Assembly (NCBI GenBank): GCA_024227155.1
Contig: JAAELB010001045.1
Coordinates: 1 to 64,000 of the forward strand
Reading direction: 5' to 3'
Origin: Desulfobulbaceae bacterium
Lineage (GTDB): Bacteria; Desulfobacterota; Desulfobulbia; Desulfobulbales; Desulfocapsaceae
DNA: 64,000 nt
A model generated the notes under the pieces. That model made no database searches, was not told where the DNA came from, and saw nothing but the letters and a program-made list of their open reading frames with translations. This document shows, in pieces, positions 19,594 to 29,814 of this stretch; positions within the stretch are counted from its first letter, which is position 1; each line of letters starts with the position of its first letter. A program made the position numbers and the translations under genes.

Positions 19594-21639
19594 ATGGCTA
19601 CCACTGGTCTCAAATCATTTTTTCACCCGTCCGCCTTCAAGGCTGGAATTCTCTGCATCATTCTTAGCTGCCTCATCTGGTTTTCCTTTGGCCATGAGCA
19701 ACCTCAATTTTTCAAAACAACTGATGCGCGATTTAGTGATACCATGTTCAGAGTCAGGGGAAGCCAGGACAGTTCCGGCTCTGTGGTCATAGTTGATATT
19801 GACGACAATAGCCTCAAAACATATGGCCAGTGGCCCTGGCCAAGAAATGTTATTGCAGAGCTCGTCGATACCATTTTTGATTCAAAGCCACTGGTGGTTG
19901 GCTTTGATATCATGTTTGCAGAGAGAGACAGAACCTCTCCCTCCCTCTTTTTTGAAAAATACAGAGACAGACTCACCCTTAAAGATCCGAATAACCGGGT
20001 AGATCCATCCACCTCCAGGCAACAGTTTCAGGATCATGACCTGCTTCTTGCCAAAGCAATCCAGGGAGGACAAAGTGTCCTGGGCTATATGTTTTTATTC
20101 AGAGAGGATTTTTTAAAGTCTGAAGGTGAAAGGTCACCATATACAACCCTTGATATTTCCATAGACAAAATCGGAATAGAATTCAAAGACCTGAAGCTGA
20201 TTACCGCCTATCGACCAATCCTCAATATTGCAGAAGTTTCAACAGGGACATCTACGGGATTCCTCAATGCCTTCCCCGACCCGGATGGATTCATACGAAA
20301 AGTTCCTCTTTTCTTCCTCATGGACGACCAGGCGTACCCTTCCATGAGCCTTGAGATGTACCGTATTGCATCCGGTATTCACCAGGCACGTATTCACCTT
20401 AACAACAGAATTCCTCAGCCATACCATGCGCTGGACGGGGTTTCCCTTGGCGACTCCTATTTCAAAACAGACGATTATTGTCAAATCGGGATCAACTTTC
20501 GTGGGCCCGACCACACTTTTCTCTACCTTTCGGCAAGTGATGTTCTGCAGGGAGCGGCTACTCAACTTCTTAAAGACAAATTTGTCCTGCTCGGTTCCTC
20601 CGCCGGAGGTATCAAGGATATTGTCGCCACTCCCTTCTCTTCGCGTCTTCCAGGAGTAGAGGTTCAGGCAAATGTTCTTGACAATCTGATCCAAAAAGAT
20701 GCGATGGTCTGGGAGAACCAGTCTGAAAAAACGGTTACATATTTAGGAATTATAGTCGGAGGATTGCTTATCTGCAGTTCTCTTATCTATTTAGGACCCT
20801 TATCCGGCCTTCTCCTTAGCTTTGCCACCATCTTCTCTATTGGGGTATGCAATTACTATCTCTTGTTTCTGGAGAATCGCCTCCTGGGAACATCTTTTTT
20901 ACTTACATCACTCACTGCTGTCTTTTTTACAGTAGTGCTATTCAACTATCTGTTTGAAGGACGTAGAAGAAATTTTATCAGGAAAGCGTTCTCCCATTAC
21001 GTCTCGCCATCCATCGTCAATGAGTTGCTGAAACATCCAGAAAAACTTGACCTGCAGGTTGACAGCCGGGAAGTTTCGATCCTTTTTTGTGATATAAGAA
21101 ACTTTACCAGCCTTGCTGAGAACAGTTGCCCTGAAAAACTCAGTAGTTTTCTCAACAGCTATTTTTCTCTAATGACCGATATCATTATAAAGAACAAAGG
21201 GATGGTGGATAAATATATAGGCGATGCTGTCATGGCAGTATGGGGTTCTCCCCTCCACGACCCTGATCACGCTACAAACGCTGTGCAGGCAGCTCTTGAA
21301 ATGGTAGAGGCTCTCCGACAGAGTGGAGATGACTTACAACTTGCCGGCCATGGAGTGGCTATTGGCATAGGAATAAACAGCGGTATTGTCAGCGCCGGAA
21401 ATTTTGGCTGCGAGAGACATTTTGACTACACTGTACTTGGGGACAGTGTCAATCTCGCCTCCAGAGTGGAAGAACAGACGAAGAAGTACCCCGTTGAGAT
21501 ACTAATAACTGAGTGTACTCAGAAGCTGCTTCCAGCAAACTCAAACTCTCGTTTTATAGATACCGTTGTTGTCAAAGGACGCAAAAAACCCGTGATTCTT
21601 TTTGAACCTTTGTACATAAAGGCTGCTACCAGAGATTGA
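19594..21639 (+). CDS. CHASE2-domain class III adenylate/guanylate cyclase
   Basis: A membrane-bound cyclic-nucleotide synthase of about 681 residues. After one transmembrane helix comes an extracytoplasmic CHASE2 sensor domain (to about residue 360), three closely spaced helices, and a class III cyclase domain. That domain carries VSILFCDIRNFTSLAE, KYIGDAVMAVWGSP and a later YTVLGDSVNLASR segment, so the metal-binding aspartates are present. Its cAMP or cGMP could be read by the cNMP-binding fusion protein at 24378-27014, which is inference from proximity. An in-frame GTG at 19537 inside lolD is an alternative start; I prefer the ATG at 19594 after AGGAAGAAG. Confidence 0.9.
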   Translation: MATTGLKSFFHPSAFKAGILCIILSCLIWFSFGHEQPQFFKTTDARFSDTMFRVRGSQDSSGSVVIVDIDDNSLKTYGQWPWPRNVIAELVDTIFDSKPLVVGFDIMFAERDRTSPSLFFEKYRDRLTLKDPNNRVDPSTSRQQFQDHDLLLAKAIQGGQSVLGYMFLFREDFLKSEGERSPYTTLDISIDKIGIEFKDLKLITAYRPILNIAEVSTGTSTGFLNAFPDPDGFIRKVPLFFLMDDQAYPSMSLEMYRIASGIHQARIHLNNRIPQPYHALDGVSLGDSYFKTDDYCQIGINFRGPDHTFLYLSASDVLQGAATQLLKDKFVLLGSSAGGIKDIVATPFSSRLPGVEVQANVLDNLIQKDAMVWENQSEKTVTYLGIIVGGLLICSSLIYLGPLSGLLLSFATIFSIGVCNYYLLFLENRLLGTSFLLTSLTAVFFTVVLFNYLFEGRRRNFIRKAFSHYVSPSIVNELLKHPEKLDLQVDSREVSILFCDIRNFTSLAENSCPEKLSSFLNSYFSLMTDIIIKNKGMVDKYIGDAVMAVWGSPLHDPDHATNAVQAALEMVEALRQSGDDLQLAGHGVAIGIGINSGIVSAGNFGCERHFDYTVLGDSVNLASRVEEQTKKYPVEILITECTQKLLPANSNSRFIDTVVVKGRKKPVILFEPLYIKAATRD

Positions 21640-21657
21640 ATTACAACAATACGTATC

Positions 21658-21697
21658 GGGTTACATTATGGTAACATTAATCATTATTATGTAACCC
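21658..21697 (+). terminator. Stem-loop after the cyclase gene
   Basis: GGGTTACAT and ATGTAACCC form a 9-bp stem with a 22-base loop, 18 bases after the cyclase stop. No T-run follows, so it may protect the 3' end or be a weak terminator. Confidence 0.4.
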
Positions 21698-21936
21698 CTG
21701 AACTAAACAAAACAGCCTCCAGTAAAGATGGCCGTTAAAATCGTCCGTAATCACTGAGCCCGTTGATTTAATGCCTTTTCGCCCAACCTCTTCGTTAAAC
21801 CAAAATTTTTATCCTCGGAATATCAACTATATGCCTGTGGAAAAATTTTTTATTTGCCTCGATATTGAACAAAAATGCTATTAAGTCAACAGACTCATTA
21901 CTGAGCATTTACAGATTAGCCTCTACACATCATCCT

Positions 21937-21952
21937 TGGCATGTCACTTGCA
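21937..21952 (+). promoter_or_regulatory. Sigma-54 (RpoN) promoter
   Basis: TGGCATGTCACTTGCA matches the consensus TGGCAYR-N4-TTGCW at every defined position. It points to a start near 21963. No protein gene follows on this strand before the terminator at 22043, so the likely product is a small RNA. Confidence 0.75.
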
Positions 21953-21962
21953 TAATAAATTG

Positions 21963-22043
21963 TGTTCTGAAAGGAACTTTAAACAACCCCCCCCAAATCG
22001 GGCAGTATGTACGCAGTTTGTACACTCTGCCCGATTTTTTTTT
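21963..22043 (+). ncRNA. Candidate sigma-54-dependent small RNA
   Basis: The predicted transcript is about 80 bases. It has a short unstructured 5' part containing AAAGGAAC, a run of eight C residues at 21987-21994, and then a strong intrinsic terminator. The terminator is an 11-bp outer stem AAATCGGGCAG / CTGCCCGATTT enclosing an inner TGTAC / GTACA stem, followed by nine T residues (21995-22043). An exposed C-run is a feature of several regulatory RNAs that pair with G-rich ribosome-binding sites. No open frame is present. The class is inferred from promoter plus terminator; no known RNA family was recognised. Confidence 0.6.
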
Positions 22044-22100
22044 GCAAACTATGTAAAGAAAGTCTGGAGGGATAAAAAACAGATCTTAGAGATGTTTTTT

Positions 22101-22256
22101 GTAACCGTTCACCAGCACCCCATTTTCGTCCGATCAGGCCTCCTGGCATAGCCAACTATAGCCAGGAGACCAGCTTGAACGAACCTGGAGCACTGGACGA
22201 ACGGTTACGGACTCTCTGGTTATGCAGTCTTTTGAAGGGGGGCGGTGAACGGTTAC
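22101..22256. mobile_element. Miniature inverted-repeat element, IS66-like, copy 2
   Basis: This 156-bp element has perfect 13-bp terminal inverted repeats (GTAACCGTTCACC) and is flanked by a perfect 8-bp duplication TGTTTTTT at 22093-22100 and 22257-22264. It shares most of its interior with the element at 11-164. Its right end supplies the last bases of mlaA: the TAA stop of that gene lies in the GTAAC terminus. Confidence 0.9.
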
Positions 22257-23026
22257 TGTTTTTTGATAATAGCCTCACGGTATTCGTAGTAGGCCTGGCG
22301 AGAAGCTATATATGGATCAAGAGAGTAACGTTTCAAGTCGTCATACACCGTTGGGTTTAGAGAAAGAGTGTTGACTCTGTTCGAGGTATAATACAAAACA
22401 TCCAGCACACGGCTGTCATGAAAATATGGAATAGGATGAGAATATGCATCCACTGCAAGGCCAACCGAGTCTCTTATGCTTGACGGACCAACCAGGGGCC
22501 AGCAAATATAGATCCCGGAACCAAGTCCCCACCGTCCAAGGGTCTGCCCAAAATCAGCTCTTTTGGGCTCTATATCAAATTCGATGGAAGCGATATCCAC
22601 AAGGCCATATACACCTAGTGTACTGTTGATCAAAAAACGTTCCATGACCACTCCAGACTGCTGGAATTGCCCCTGAAGTAATGAATTTACAAATCGAACG
22701 GGCGCCGAGAGGTTAAAGAAAAAATTACCGAAACTCTCCCTCAAATCCCTTGGCACTATCCAGATATAGCCATCAGTTACAGGTTTTAAAAGCCACTCAT
22801 ATACGACATCATTAAAGCCAAAGAAAAATCGATTTACCGGCTCTATAGGGTCATTGATGATGAACTCTTCATATTCATCATAAAATTCATCATCAAAAGA
22901 TTCTTCAAAATCATCATTTAGCAGATCCGGATAGCTATTCGATCCAATGGAAGTATTTGCAAATACAGGAAAAGGCAGGGCAAACAACAACACCAGAGCC
23001 AGAATTACAACACGAACAGTTTTCAT
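22253..23026 (-). CDS. mlaA: MlaA (VacJ) outer-membrane lipid-asymmetry protein
   Basis: MlaA removes misplaced phospholipids from the outer leaflet of the outer membrane and passes them to MlaC. The 257-residue protein has a signal peptide (residues 1-24), an acidic linker, and the family core: DPIEPVNRFFFGFNDVVYEW, later FGQTLGRWGLGSGIYICWPLVGPSSIRDSVG. Unlike many homologues it has no lipobox cysteine. The C-terminus now ends KKQ because a miniature element is inserted two codons before the former stop; without the insertion the reading would be KKHL and then TAA. The effect on function is probably small. No other mla genes are in the window. Confidence 0.92.
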   Translation of the reverse strand: MKTVRVVILALVLLFALPFPVFANTSIGSNSYPDLLNDDFEESFDDEFYDEYEEFIINDPIEPVNRFFFGFNDVVYEWLLKPVTDGYIWIVPRDLRESFGNFFFNLSAPVRFVNSLLQGQFQQSGVVMERFLINSTLGVYGLVDIASIEFDIEPKRADFGQTLGRWGLGSGIYICWPLVGPSSIRDSVGLAVDAYSHPIPYFHDSRVLDVLYYTSNRVNTLSLNPTVYDDLKRYSLDPYIASRQAYYEYREAIIKKQ

Positions 23027-23153
23027 ATAAATAACACAATAATATTAGAAACTTAACCAAGACACCTTGCTCTCACAAGATACACTGTATCAAGATATTT
23101 CCCTTTTGTAACAGCAGGGTAAATTAAAAAAAATCACAAACCGTCAGTTCCAC

Positions 23154-23339
23154 TTATTTACAACAGGCCCCTGACAATTTCCTTACGAGACTCCTCCTCA
23201 AAAAGGAGTACATCTTCACAACTCTGCTGCGAATAGTCAACTCATTATTAATCAAGGTTCCAAAGACAAGGAGAAAGATCCTTGGCATCAGAATGATGCT
23301 TTCCCACCATCTGTCTTCTCGTCTATAAAAAGTATTCAT
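23154..23339 (-). CDS. Small hypothetical basic protein
   Basis: A 61-residue open frame, not recognised. Support comes from a good ribosome-binding site (GGAGG six bases before the ATG) and its position 71 bases downstream of the TetR gene on the same strand. It has one hydrophobic stretch (about residues 15-29) and a basic tail. It may be a remnant of a gene once regulated by the repressor. The surrounding gene-free bases show no other structure. Confidence 0.35.
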   Translation of the reverse strand: MNTFYRREDRWWESIILMPRIFLLVFGTLINNELTIRSRVVKMYSFLRRSLVRKLSGACCK

Positions 23340-23410
23340 AGTGTGCCTCCATATTCTGACTTAGTAGTTAATCCCACGATACTGTATCGCTACGGTTTTC
23401 AGGTTGTGAT

Positions 23411-24067
23411 TTACTGTTCAAGATCCACAGGGAGTGGCAATTCAAGCTCGAGAATCATCGCCCTTGCTACAACCCGGGCGACACCACGATAAAACTCCGT
23501 GTCCATAGACCCTTCACCCCGCAGTACCTCAAGCGCTTCTTTTGCCACCGAATATAACAAAATTTGGGAATGAAGGATATCCAGCCAAGCTGCGATCTGC
23601 ACTTCATCCGCACCTGGTCTTGCAGCCAGGTATAACCTTCTAGCAGCATCCACATCCGGTTTTAGGACCGTCTCCAGGAAATCTGAAAAGACCGAAGAGG
23701 GCTTCATAATTCCCTGTACAATAATTTGTCTCATCCAATCCGGAGTATCTTCTCTGAAGTTGTCATAAAATGTTCTAAAGACAGTGGTTCTTATAATTTC
23801 GGCTCGCCCGACAGGCGTCTCTAACAGCGCCGGGTTTTCCGCTATGACCATGGCAAAATCAGCACAGGAATCATACTCAACCGCCCGGGTAAGGGATTCA
23901 GTATACAGCTTTTCCTTGCTACCGAAATGGTAGTGGATCGCACTCACCTTAACGCCCGCTTTTTCGGCAATCATCCTGGTGCTGACACCTTCAAAACCGT
24001 CCTGGGCAAAAAGCTCCCCAGCGCTATCTATCAGATGTTCTTTTGTATTTTTTTTCGCTTCAGCCAT
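23411..24067 (-). CDS. TetR family repressor (CerR-like C-terminal domain)
   Basis: A 218-residue DNA-binding repressor. The N-terminal helix-turn-helix is clear (ELFAQDGFEGVSTRMIAEKA and VSAIHYHFGSKEKLYTE), and the C-terminal half resembles the CerR/DUF1956 ligand-binding domain. It is preceded by a perfect 30-bp palindrome overlapping its own promoter, so it should autoregulate and control a divergent gene. The divergent target is now only a short MFS-like tail, so the repressor has probably outlived its efflux pump. Confidence 0.92.
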   Translation of the reverse strand: MAEAKKNTKEHLIDSAGELFAQDGFEGVSTRMIAEKAGVKVSAIHYHFGSKEKLYTESLTRAVEYDSCADFAMVIAENPALLETPVGRAEIIRTTVFRTFYDNFREDTPDWMRQIIVQGIMKPSSVFSDFLETVLKPDVDAARRLYLAARPGADEVQIAAWLDILHSQILLYSVAKEALEVLRGEGSMDTEFYRGVARVVARAMILELELPLPVDLEQ

Positions 24068-24113
24068 CTTCTCTCCATTCTAACAAACGACCGACCATGC
24101 CAGTCAACAGCTC

Positions 24114-24143
24114 GACAAATTAGGTCGCACGACCTAATTTGTC
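24114..24143. promoter_or_regulatory. TetR operator with back-to-back promoters
   Basis: GACAAATTAGGTCG and its exact complement CGACCTAATTTGTC are separated by CA, a perfect 14+14 palindrome. On the minus strand it contains TTGACA (24145-24140) and TAATTT (24122-24117) at 17-base spacing, the likely repressor promoter. The plus strand has TCGACA and TAATTT at the same spacing. Repressor binding would block both. Confidence 0.88.
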
Positions 24144-24160
24144 AACTCTTTGTTTCGTCG

Positions 24161-24388
24161 ATGACTCACATTACAAAAGTTATGGGGCCAGAATCTGCCG
24201 CTCTTGCATTTTCATCCGCAACCATGGTGATGGTAATCGCCTCAATAATTGGAAATTTCCTGGCACGATGGTACGGCGGATATTTTGGTTCTTTCCAGGT
24301 GGTCTACGTATTGATGGGAATACTGTTTCTTTTAGGTGTACTGTTTACCTTCGGTTTGCAAAGTGAGAACACGATGCCTAAACCATAA
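24161..24388 (+). pseudogene. C-terminal remnant of an MFS-type efflux transporter
   Basis: The 75-residue frame resembles the last two transmembrane helices of a 12-14 helix major facilitator pump: SSATMVMVIASIIGNFLA and VVYVLMGILFLLGVLFTFG. It lies just downstream of the TetR operator, where a full pump gene of about 1.2 kb would be expected. There is no ribosome-binding site before its first ATG. A deletion joining the promoter to the pump's 3' end is the simplest explanation. Its stop overlaps the end of the convergent fusion gene. Confidence 0.65.
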
Positions 24389-27014
24389 AAACAAAAAGAA
24401 AACCAAGACTGATTATAAAACTAAAAGGAATCACCAGAGCTTTAGAGGTAACAGAATCCCCAGCCAGAGCACGCTCTATCACCCTGTAGGTGGCATAAAG
24501 TGCCGCCAAACCACCACCAAGTATAGTTAAGAACTGTAAGACGAAAGTTGAATCTTCACTGATTAAGCGGATATTATCATAGGAAAATGGCTTACCGAAC
24601 AACTCCTGGATATTAGGCACAACACGTCCCGCGCCCCTGACAAAAAACTCAAGGTGTAAGGCCATATAGCCGCCAAGGATAAGAGGAATAAATCCGTAGC
24701 CAAAAAGCGACAGGAGCAAACGTTTATCCATCCTGGCATGCCACGCCTGAACCATCACCATAAAGTAATACCCCGCCTGAAAGATCAGGATGACAGCAAA
24801 AAAAAGAATGCTCCCAACCAGCCACTCAGGAATCAGAATCCCCTCCTGCCGGGCAGTTATAGCTATCCAGCTGACAAGTTGACTGAACTTTGTCTGCAGG
24901 GCAAAGGGAAAAAAGATAGCCCCCATGGCGACAATCAAAAAGCTGTCAGCTCTGCGCGGTGTCTCCAGTGCCCACAATTCCTGGGGTGCCAAACGAAGAT
25001 TTAACTGTACAGAACTATTATCACAGGATTTAACACATTTCGCACACATGATGCAGTCGCGATTATTGTCCACGAGATAGGGATGTCTAAACATCGGACA
25101 CCCTGGGTTTTCTGAATCGCCCTTATAACAAGCATGGCTTTGACACCGGTTCTGACACACATGGCTGTTTGATCGCAACTCAACCACCGAAGGCATAGCA
25201 AAGATCGCATTCACAGCACCAAGGGGACAAAGATACCGGCACCAGGCACGCCTGGAATAGAGAACACTGAAAAGTATCGACCCCAGCGTAATAATTACGA
25301 TTATAGCACCGGTTAGATAATTATTATTATATGCATCCCAGACAATTTCTACCCAAAACACCAAAATACAGAGCACGGCCATTATCCAACCGGACTTGTT
25401 TTTGATAAACTCTGGGGTGTTACGGGTAGGCTTGATAATGTTCTGTAAAATCGTACCAGGAACCGCAAGGGAGCAGACACTACACCATGTACGAGCCAGG
25501 AAAAAAAACGAAAAGAACATCAATGGCCAGCCGATATACCATCCGAGGGTCAAGCCGATATTAGAGGTTGGATTGGTAGGGCCGAAGATAAGAAACAGCA
25601 CTGCAATAAACAACACACAGCCAATGATCACCTGTGGCACCATTGGAAAAACAGTGCTTGTCAAAAACTTCCTAACCCAGGGGATACGAAGAATATTGTA
25701 TTCCCACTTTCCCTCCGTTTTAGGTAACCCGAGTAGAATGTGATCAGGATTAATTTCATCTTTTGTAGCGAGCATCACAGCCCGGCGAACAACGCTGGAC
25801 AACTCTGTCAAATTGCCGGGCCAGTCGTAATTCAAAAAGATACCTAGTGTTTCCTGACTGACCTTATAAATTTTCTTGTCATATTCTCTGCTGTACCTGT
25901 TGAGATAATGAGCGACAAGTCTGGGGATATCCTCTTTATGGCTTCGAAGAGGTGGTACGTGGAAGTGCTGGTCACCAAGCTCGCTCAACAGTTCAGGAAT
26001 TATTTTCCCCGTACTCTGCAGGTGGTCCAACGAATGATTTGATACAAATACAATTCTCGCCTGCATCGCCAATCGACGATCACTATCCACATGGGTATAG
26101 CTGGAACTTTTGATAATTTTGACAAGTTCTTCCTGTAGCGTGTGGTCCATCAGGTCAATATGACTAAGTACAATAGTGCCCCCCGAAGCCTGCTCAAGGA
26201 ACCCTGCCTGTCGAGCCCTGGCAAATGGGAAACCACTCTGCTCCAGGCCCAAAAGCTTACGCTCAATCGCCACCGACTCATACTCACGAAGATCAATTTT
26301 CTTAAACTGCCCGCTGGCTCTGTTACTTTGCATATGAATCTGACGGGCAATAATCGATTTGCCTGTTCCTGATTCACCAGTTAGAAGAAAGGGAGTCGTG
26401 AGGGCTGAAAATTCATCTATAGCGGCCTGGGTTTTCTTTGCTGCTTTCGATTCGCGAACGTCTTCTTTACGCTGCCTTGCCAGCCGTCGTAGTTGAATTG
26501 CGGATAGATTTTTATTTTTGAAAAGAATAACATCATCCGCCTCGGTCAAATCCTCCTTACTGTAGCCATTACCGCTTGAGTCCACCTGATCAAGAAAGGC
26601 AACACGTAGTCGTTCTGCAAGAGCAGAGTCGAGTTGTCTATGGACTCTGCTGTTTAAGAGAAAGGCAGCACGGAAGTAGCGTTTATCAAAACAGATGACA
26701 ACCAGATCACAAAGAGCCCGAGTAGATAAAGAACGTGGCTTATTGGTGAGGATACCGGTTTCTCCAAAGTGCCCTCCAGGACTGATTCGACCGACTATCT
26801 TTGAGCCACCATCGTCACTGCTGAGGATCAATTCCGTCTCACCCACGGCAATAACGTAAAAGATTTCGCTAGGATCGCCTATTCGGTAGACGTATTCTCC
26901 TTCAGGAACAACCTGCACCCGTGCCATTTGGGCAAAGTTTGCTATCTCAGCAACGGAACAATCTTTAAAAAGAATCGAATGCTCAAGATGTTGGGCTATG
27001 ACTTCTCGTCTCAT
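24378..27014 (-). CDS. Fusion of cNMP-binding, sigma-54-activator-like AAA+ and 4Fe-4S membrane (NapH/NosR-like) domains
   Basis: This 878-residue protein combines three modules. Residues about 12-125 form a cyclic-nucleotide-binding fold. Residues about 200-430 form an AAA+ domain like bacterial enhancer-binding proteins, with Walker A GESGTGKS (213-220); the sigma-54-contacting GAFTGA loop is replaced (around 258-266 it reads QSGFPFARA). No DNA-binding helix-turn-helix follows. Residues 450-878 are polytopic membrane sequence with CSVC (511-514), CRYLCPLGA (592-600), a cysteine cluster at 620-639 and a ferredoxin motif CIMCAKCVKSC (654-664), resembling NapH/NosR electron-transfer proteins. 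It may gate electron transfer by cyclic nucleotide and ATP rather than activate transcription. It is the last gene of the hisD-rsmG-leuB-prs strand run. Confidence 0.88.
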   Translation of the reverse strand: MRREVIAQHLEHSILFKDCSVAEIANFAQMARVQVVPEGEYVYRIGDPSEIFYVIAVGETELILSSDDGGSKIVGRISPGGHFGETGILTNKPRSLSTRALCDLVVICFDKRYFRAAFLLNSRVHRQLDSALAERLRVAFLDQVDSSGNGYSKEDLTEADDVILFKNKNLSAIQLRRLARQRKEDVRESKAAKKTQAAIDEFSALTTPFLLTGESGTGKSIIARQIHMQSNRASGQFKKIDLREYESVAIERKLLGLEQSGFPFARARQAGFLEQASGGTIVLSHIDLMDHTLQEELVKIIKSSSYTHVDSDRRLAMQARIVFVSNHSLDHLQSTGKIIPELLSELGDQHFHVPPLRSHKEDIPRLVAHYLNRYSREYDKKIYKVSQETLGIFLNYDWPGNLTELSSVVRRAVMLATKDEINPDHILLGLPKTEGKWEYNILRIPWVRKFLTSTVFPMVPQVIIGCVLFIAVLFLIFGPTNPTSNIGLTLGWYIGWPLMFFSFFFLARTWCSVCSLAVPGTILQNIIKPTRNTPEFIKNKSGWIMAVLCILVFWVEIVWDAYNNNYLTGAIIVIITLGSILFSVLYSRRAWCRYLCPLGAVNAIFAMPSVVELRSNSHVCQNRCQSHACYKGDSENPGCPMFRHPYLVDNNRDCIMCAKCVKSCDNSSVQLNLRLAPQELWALETPRRADSFLIVAMGAIFFPFALQTKFSQLVSWIAITARQEGILIPEWLVGSILFFAVILIFQAGYYFMVMVQAWHARMDKRLLLSLFGYGFIPLILGGYMALHLEFFVRGAGRVVPNIQELFGKPFSYDNIRLISEDSTFVLQFLTILGGGLAALYATYRVIERALAGDSVTSKALVIPFSFIISLGFLFVFMV

Positions 27015-27051
27015 CGACAGGGATCTTTCTCTTTATCACTCAACAACGGGA

Positions 27052-27969
27052 CTATATATGCAAATGGTCCTCTATAACATCCGCAAGCAGCGGAGCTATA
27101 GAGTAGACATCTAGTAAATCGTTGCTTTTTTTACTCGGATATGAATCGGAGCCTAGCACCTTTGCGATAGGTCCTTCCTTAAACTTTTTAAGCGAATCTC
27201 CAGCCATAACCAGATGGGTAGCATGGGCCACCACCTCTTTAGCCCCGGCTTCAAGACATCTCTCTGCAGTCTGAATAATTGAACCACCGGTACGGATCAT
27301 ATCGTCACAGATAATAGCGGTCTTACCTCTGACCACACTGGAAACCTGGCCCACAATAGTTTTATCTGTATCATACCGGTCCTTATCCGCCGCGGTATGA
27401 GGGCAGTTAAGAAGGCTGGCAAGCCGGGCTACCCTTTTTGAAAATCCATAGTCTGGTGACACCAGCACGTAATCTTTGATGCCACTCTTTTTAATTTTAT
27501 CTACCACAAGTTCATCTGACCAGACATGTTTGGTTCTGATTTCACCAGCGTGTGCATGGAGTACCGCCTCTGAGTGCAGATCAACAAAGGCAACAAAGTG
27601 GGGCCTGGCCCTGAAAATTTGGCGGGTACGTGTTATGCCTTTAGGGATCTCCAGGGAATTAGGCTTAGCCCGCTCCATTGTTGAATAGCCCAGGAAAGGA
27701 ATAATGACGTTAATCGAGTTAGCATTCCAGTACCTCCCCCCCGAGATAAGATCAAGGAGTTCCTGGTGGGAACTATCGTTATGGGTCACCCCCACTATCA
27801 CCAGATCCTTTCCTGAAATCGACTGGGGAAAAGCGTGACACTGCTCTCCATCTGCAAATCTTTTTGTCTCCATTTCCGTAAATGGCAGCCAGAGCCTCTC
27901 CGCTACCCTTTGGCCAAGTTCTATTGATGCCTGGTTGGATACAAGAATTACGTCATCTTTATTTGCCAT
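27052..27969 (-). CDS. prs: Ribose-phosphate pyrophosphokinase, divergent (class II-like)
   Basis: PRPP synthetase transfers pyrophosphate from ATP to ribose 5-phosphate, feeding nucleotide and histidine synthesis. The 305-residue protein keeps the PRPP-binding loop CDDMIRTGGS and the DLHSE region. The usual YARQDR loop is replaced by GYSTMER, and the DKRR catalytic loop reads DKDR. These changes resemble the divergent class II enzymes, so activity is likely but nucleotide specificity may differ. Placement after hisD, rsmG and leuB fits a biosynthetic operon, since PRPP is a histidine precursor. Confidence 0.85.
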   Translation of the reverse strand: MANKDDVILVSNQASIELGQRVAERLWLPFTEMETKRFADGEQCHAFPQSISGKDLVIVGVTHNDSSHQELLDLISGGRYWNANSINVIIPFLGYSTMERAKPNSLEIPKGITRTRQIFRARPHFVAFVDLHSEAVLHAHAGEIRTKHVWSDELVVDKIKKSGIKDYVLVSPDYGFSKRVARLASLLNCPHTAADKDRYDTDKTIVGQVSSVVRGKTAIICDDMIRTGGSIIQTAERCLEAGAKEVVAHATHLVMAGDSLKKFKEGPIAKVLGSDSYPSKKSNDLLDVYSIAPLLADVIEDHLHI

Positions 27970-28039
27970 AAAAGCCCCCTCTCTACCGGGGAAAAGTATT
28001 TATCTTTATCCCCGATGACCATTTACAAAAAACTATGGG

Positions 28040-29810
<1,771 letters not shown>

Positions 29811-29814
29811 CTCT

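Noticed and set aside
24378-27014. Calling the AAA+ fusion a sigma-54 transcription activator
   Set aside because: The GAFTGA loop is not conserved and there is no C-terminal DNA-binding helix-turn-helix; the rest is membrane sequence.
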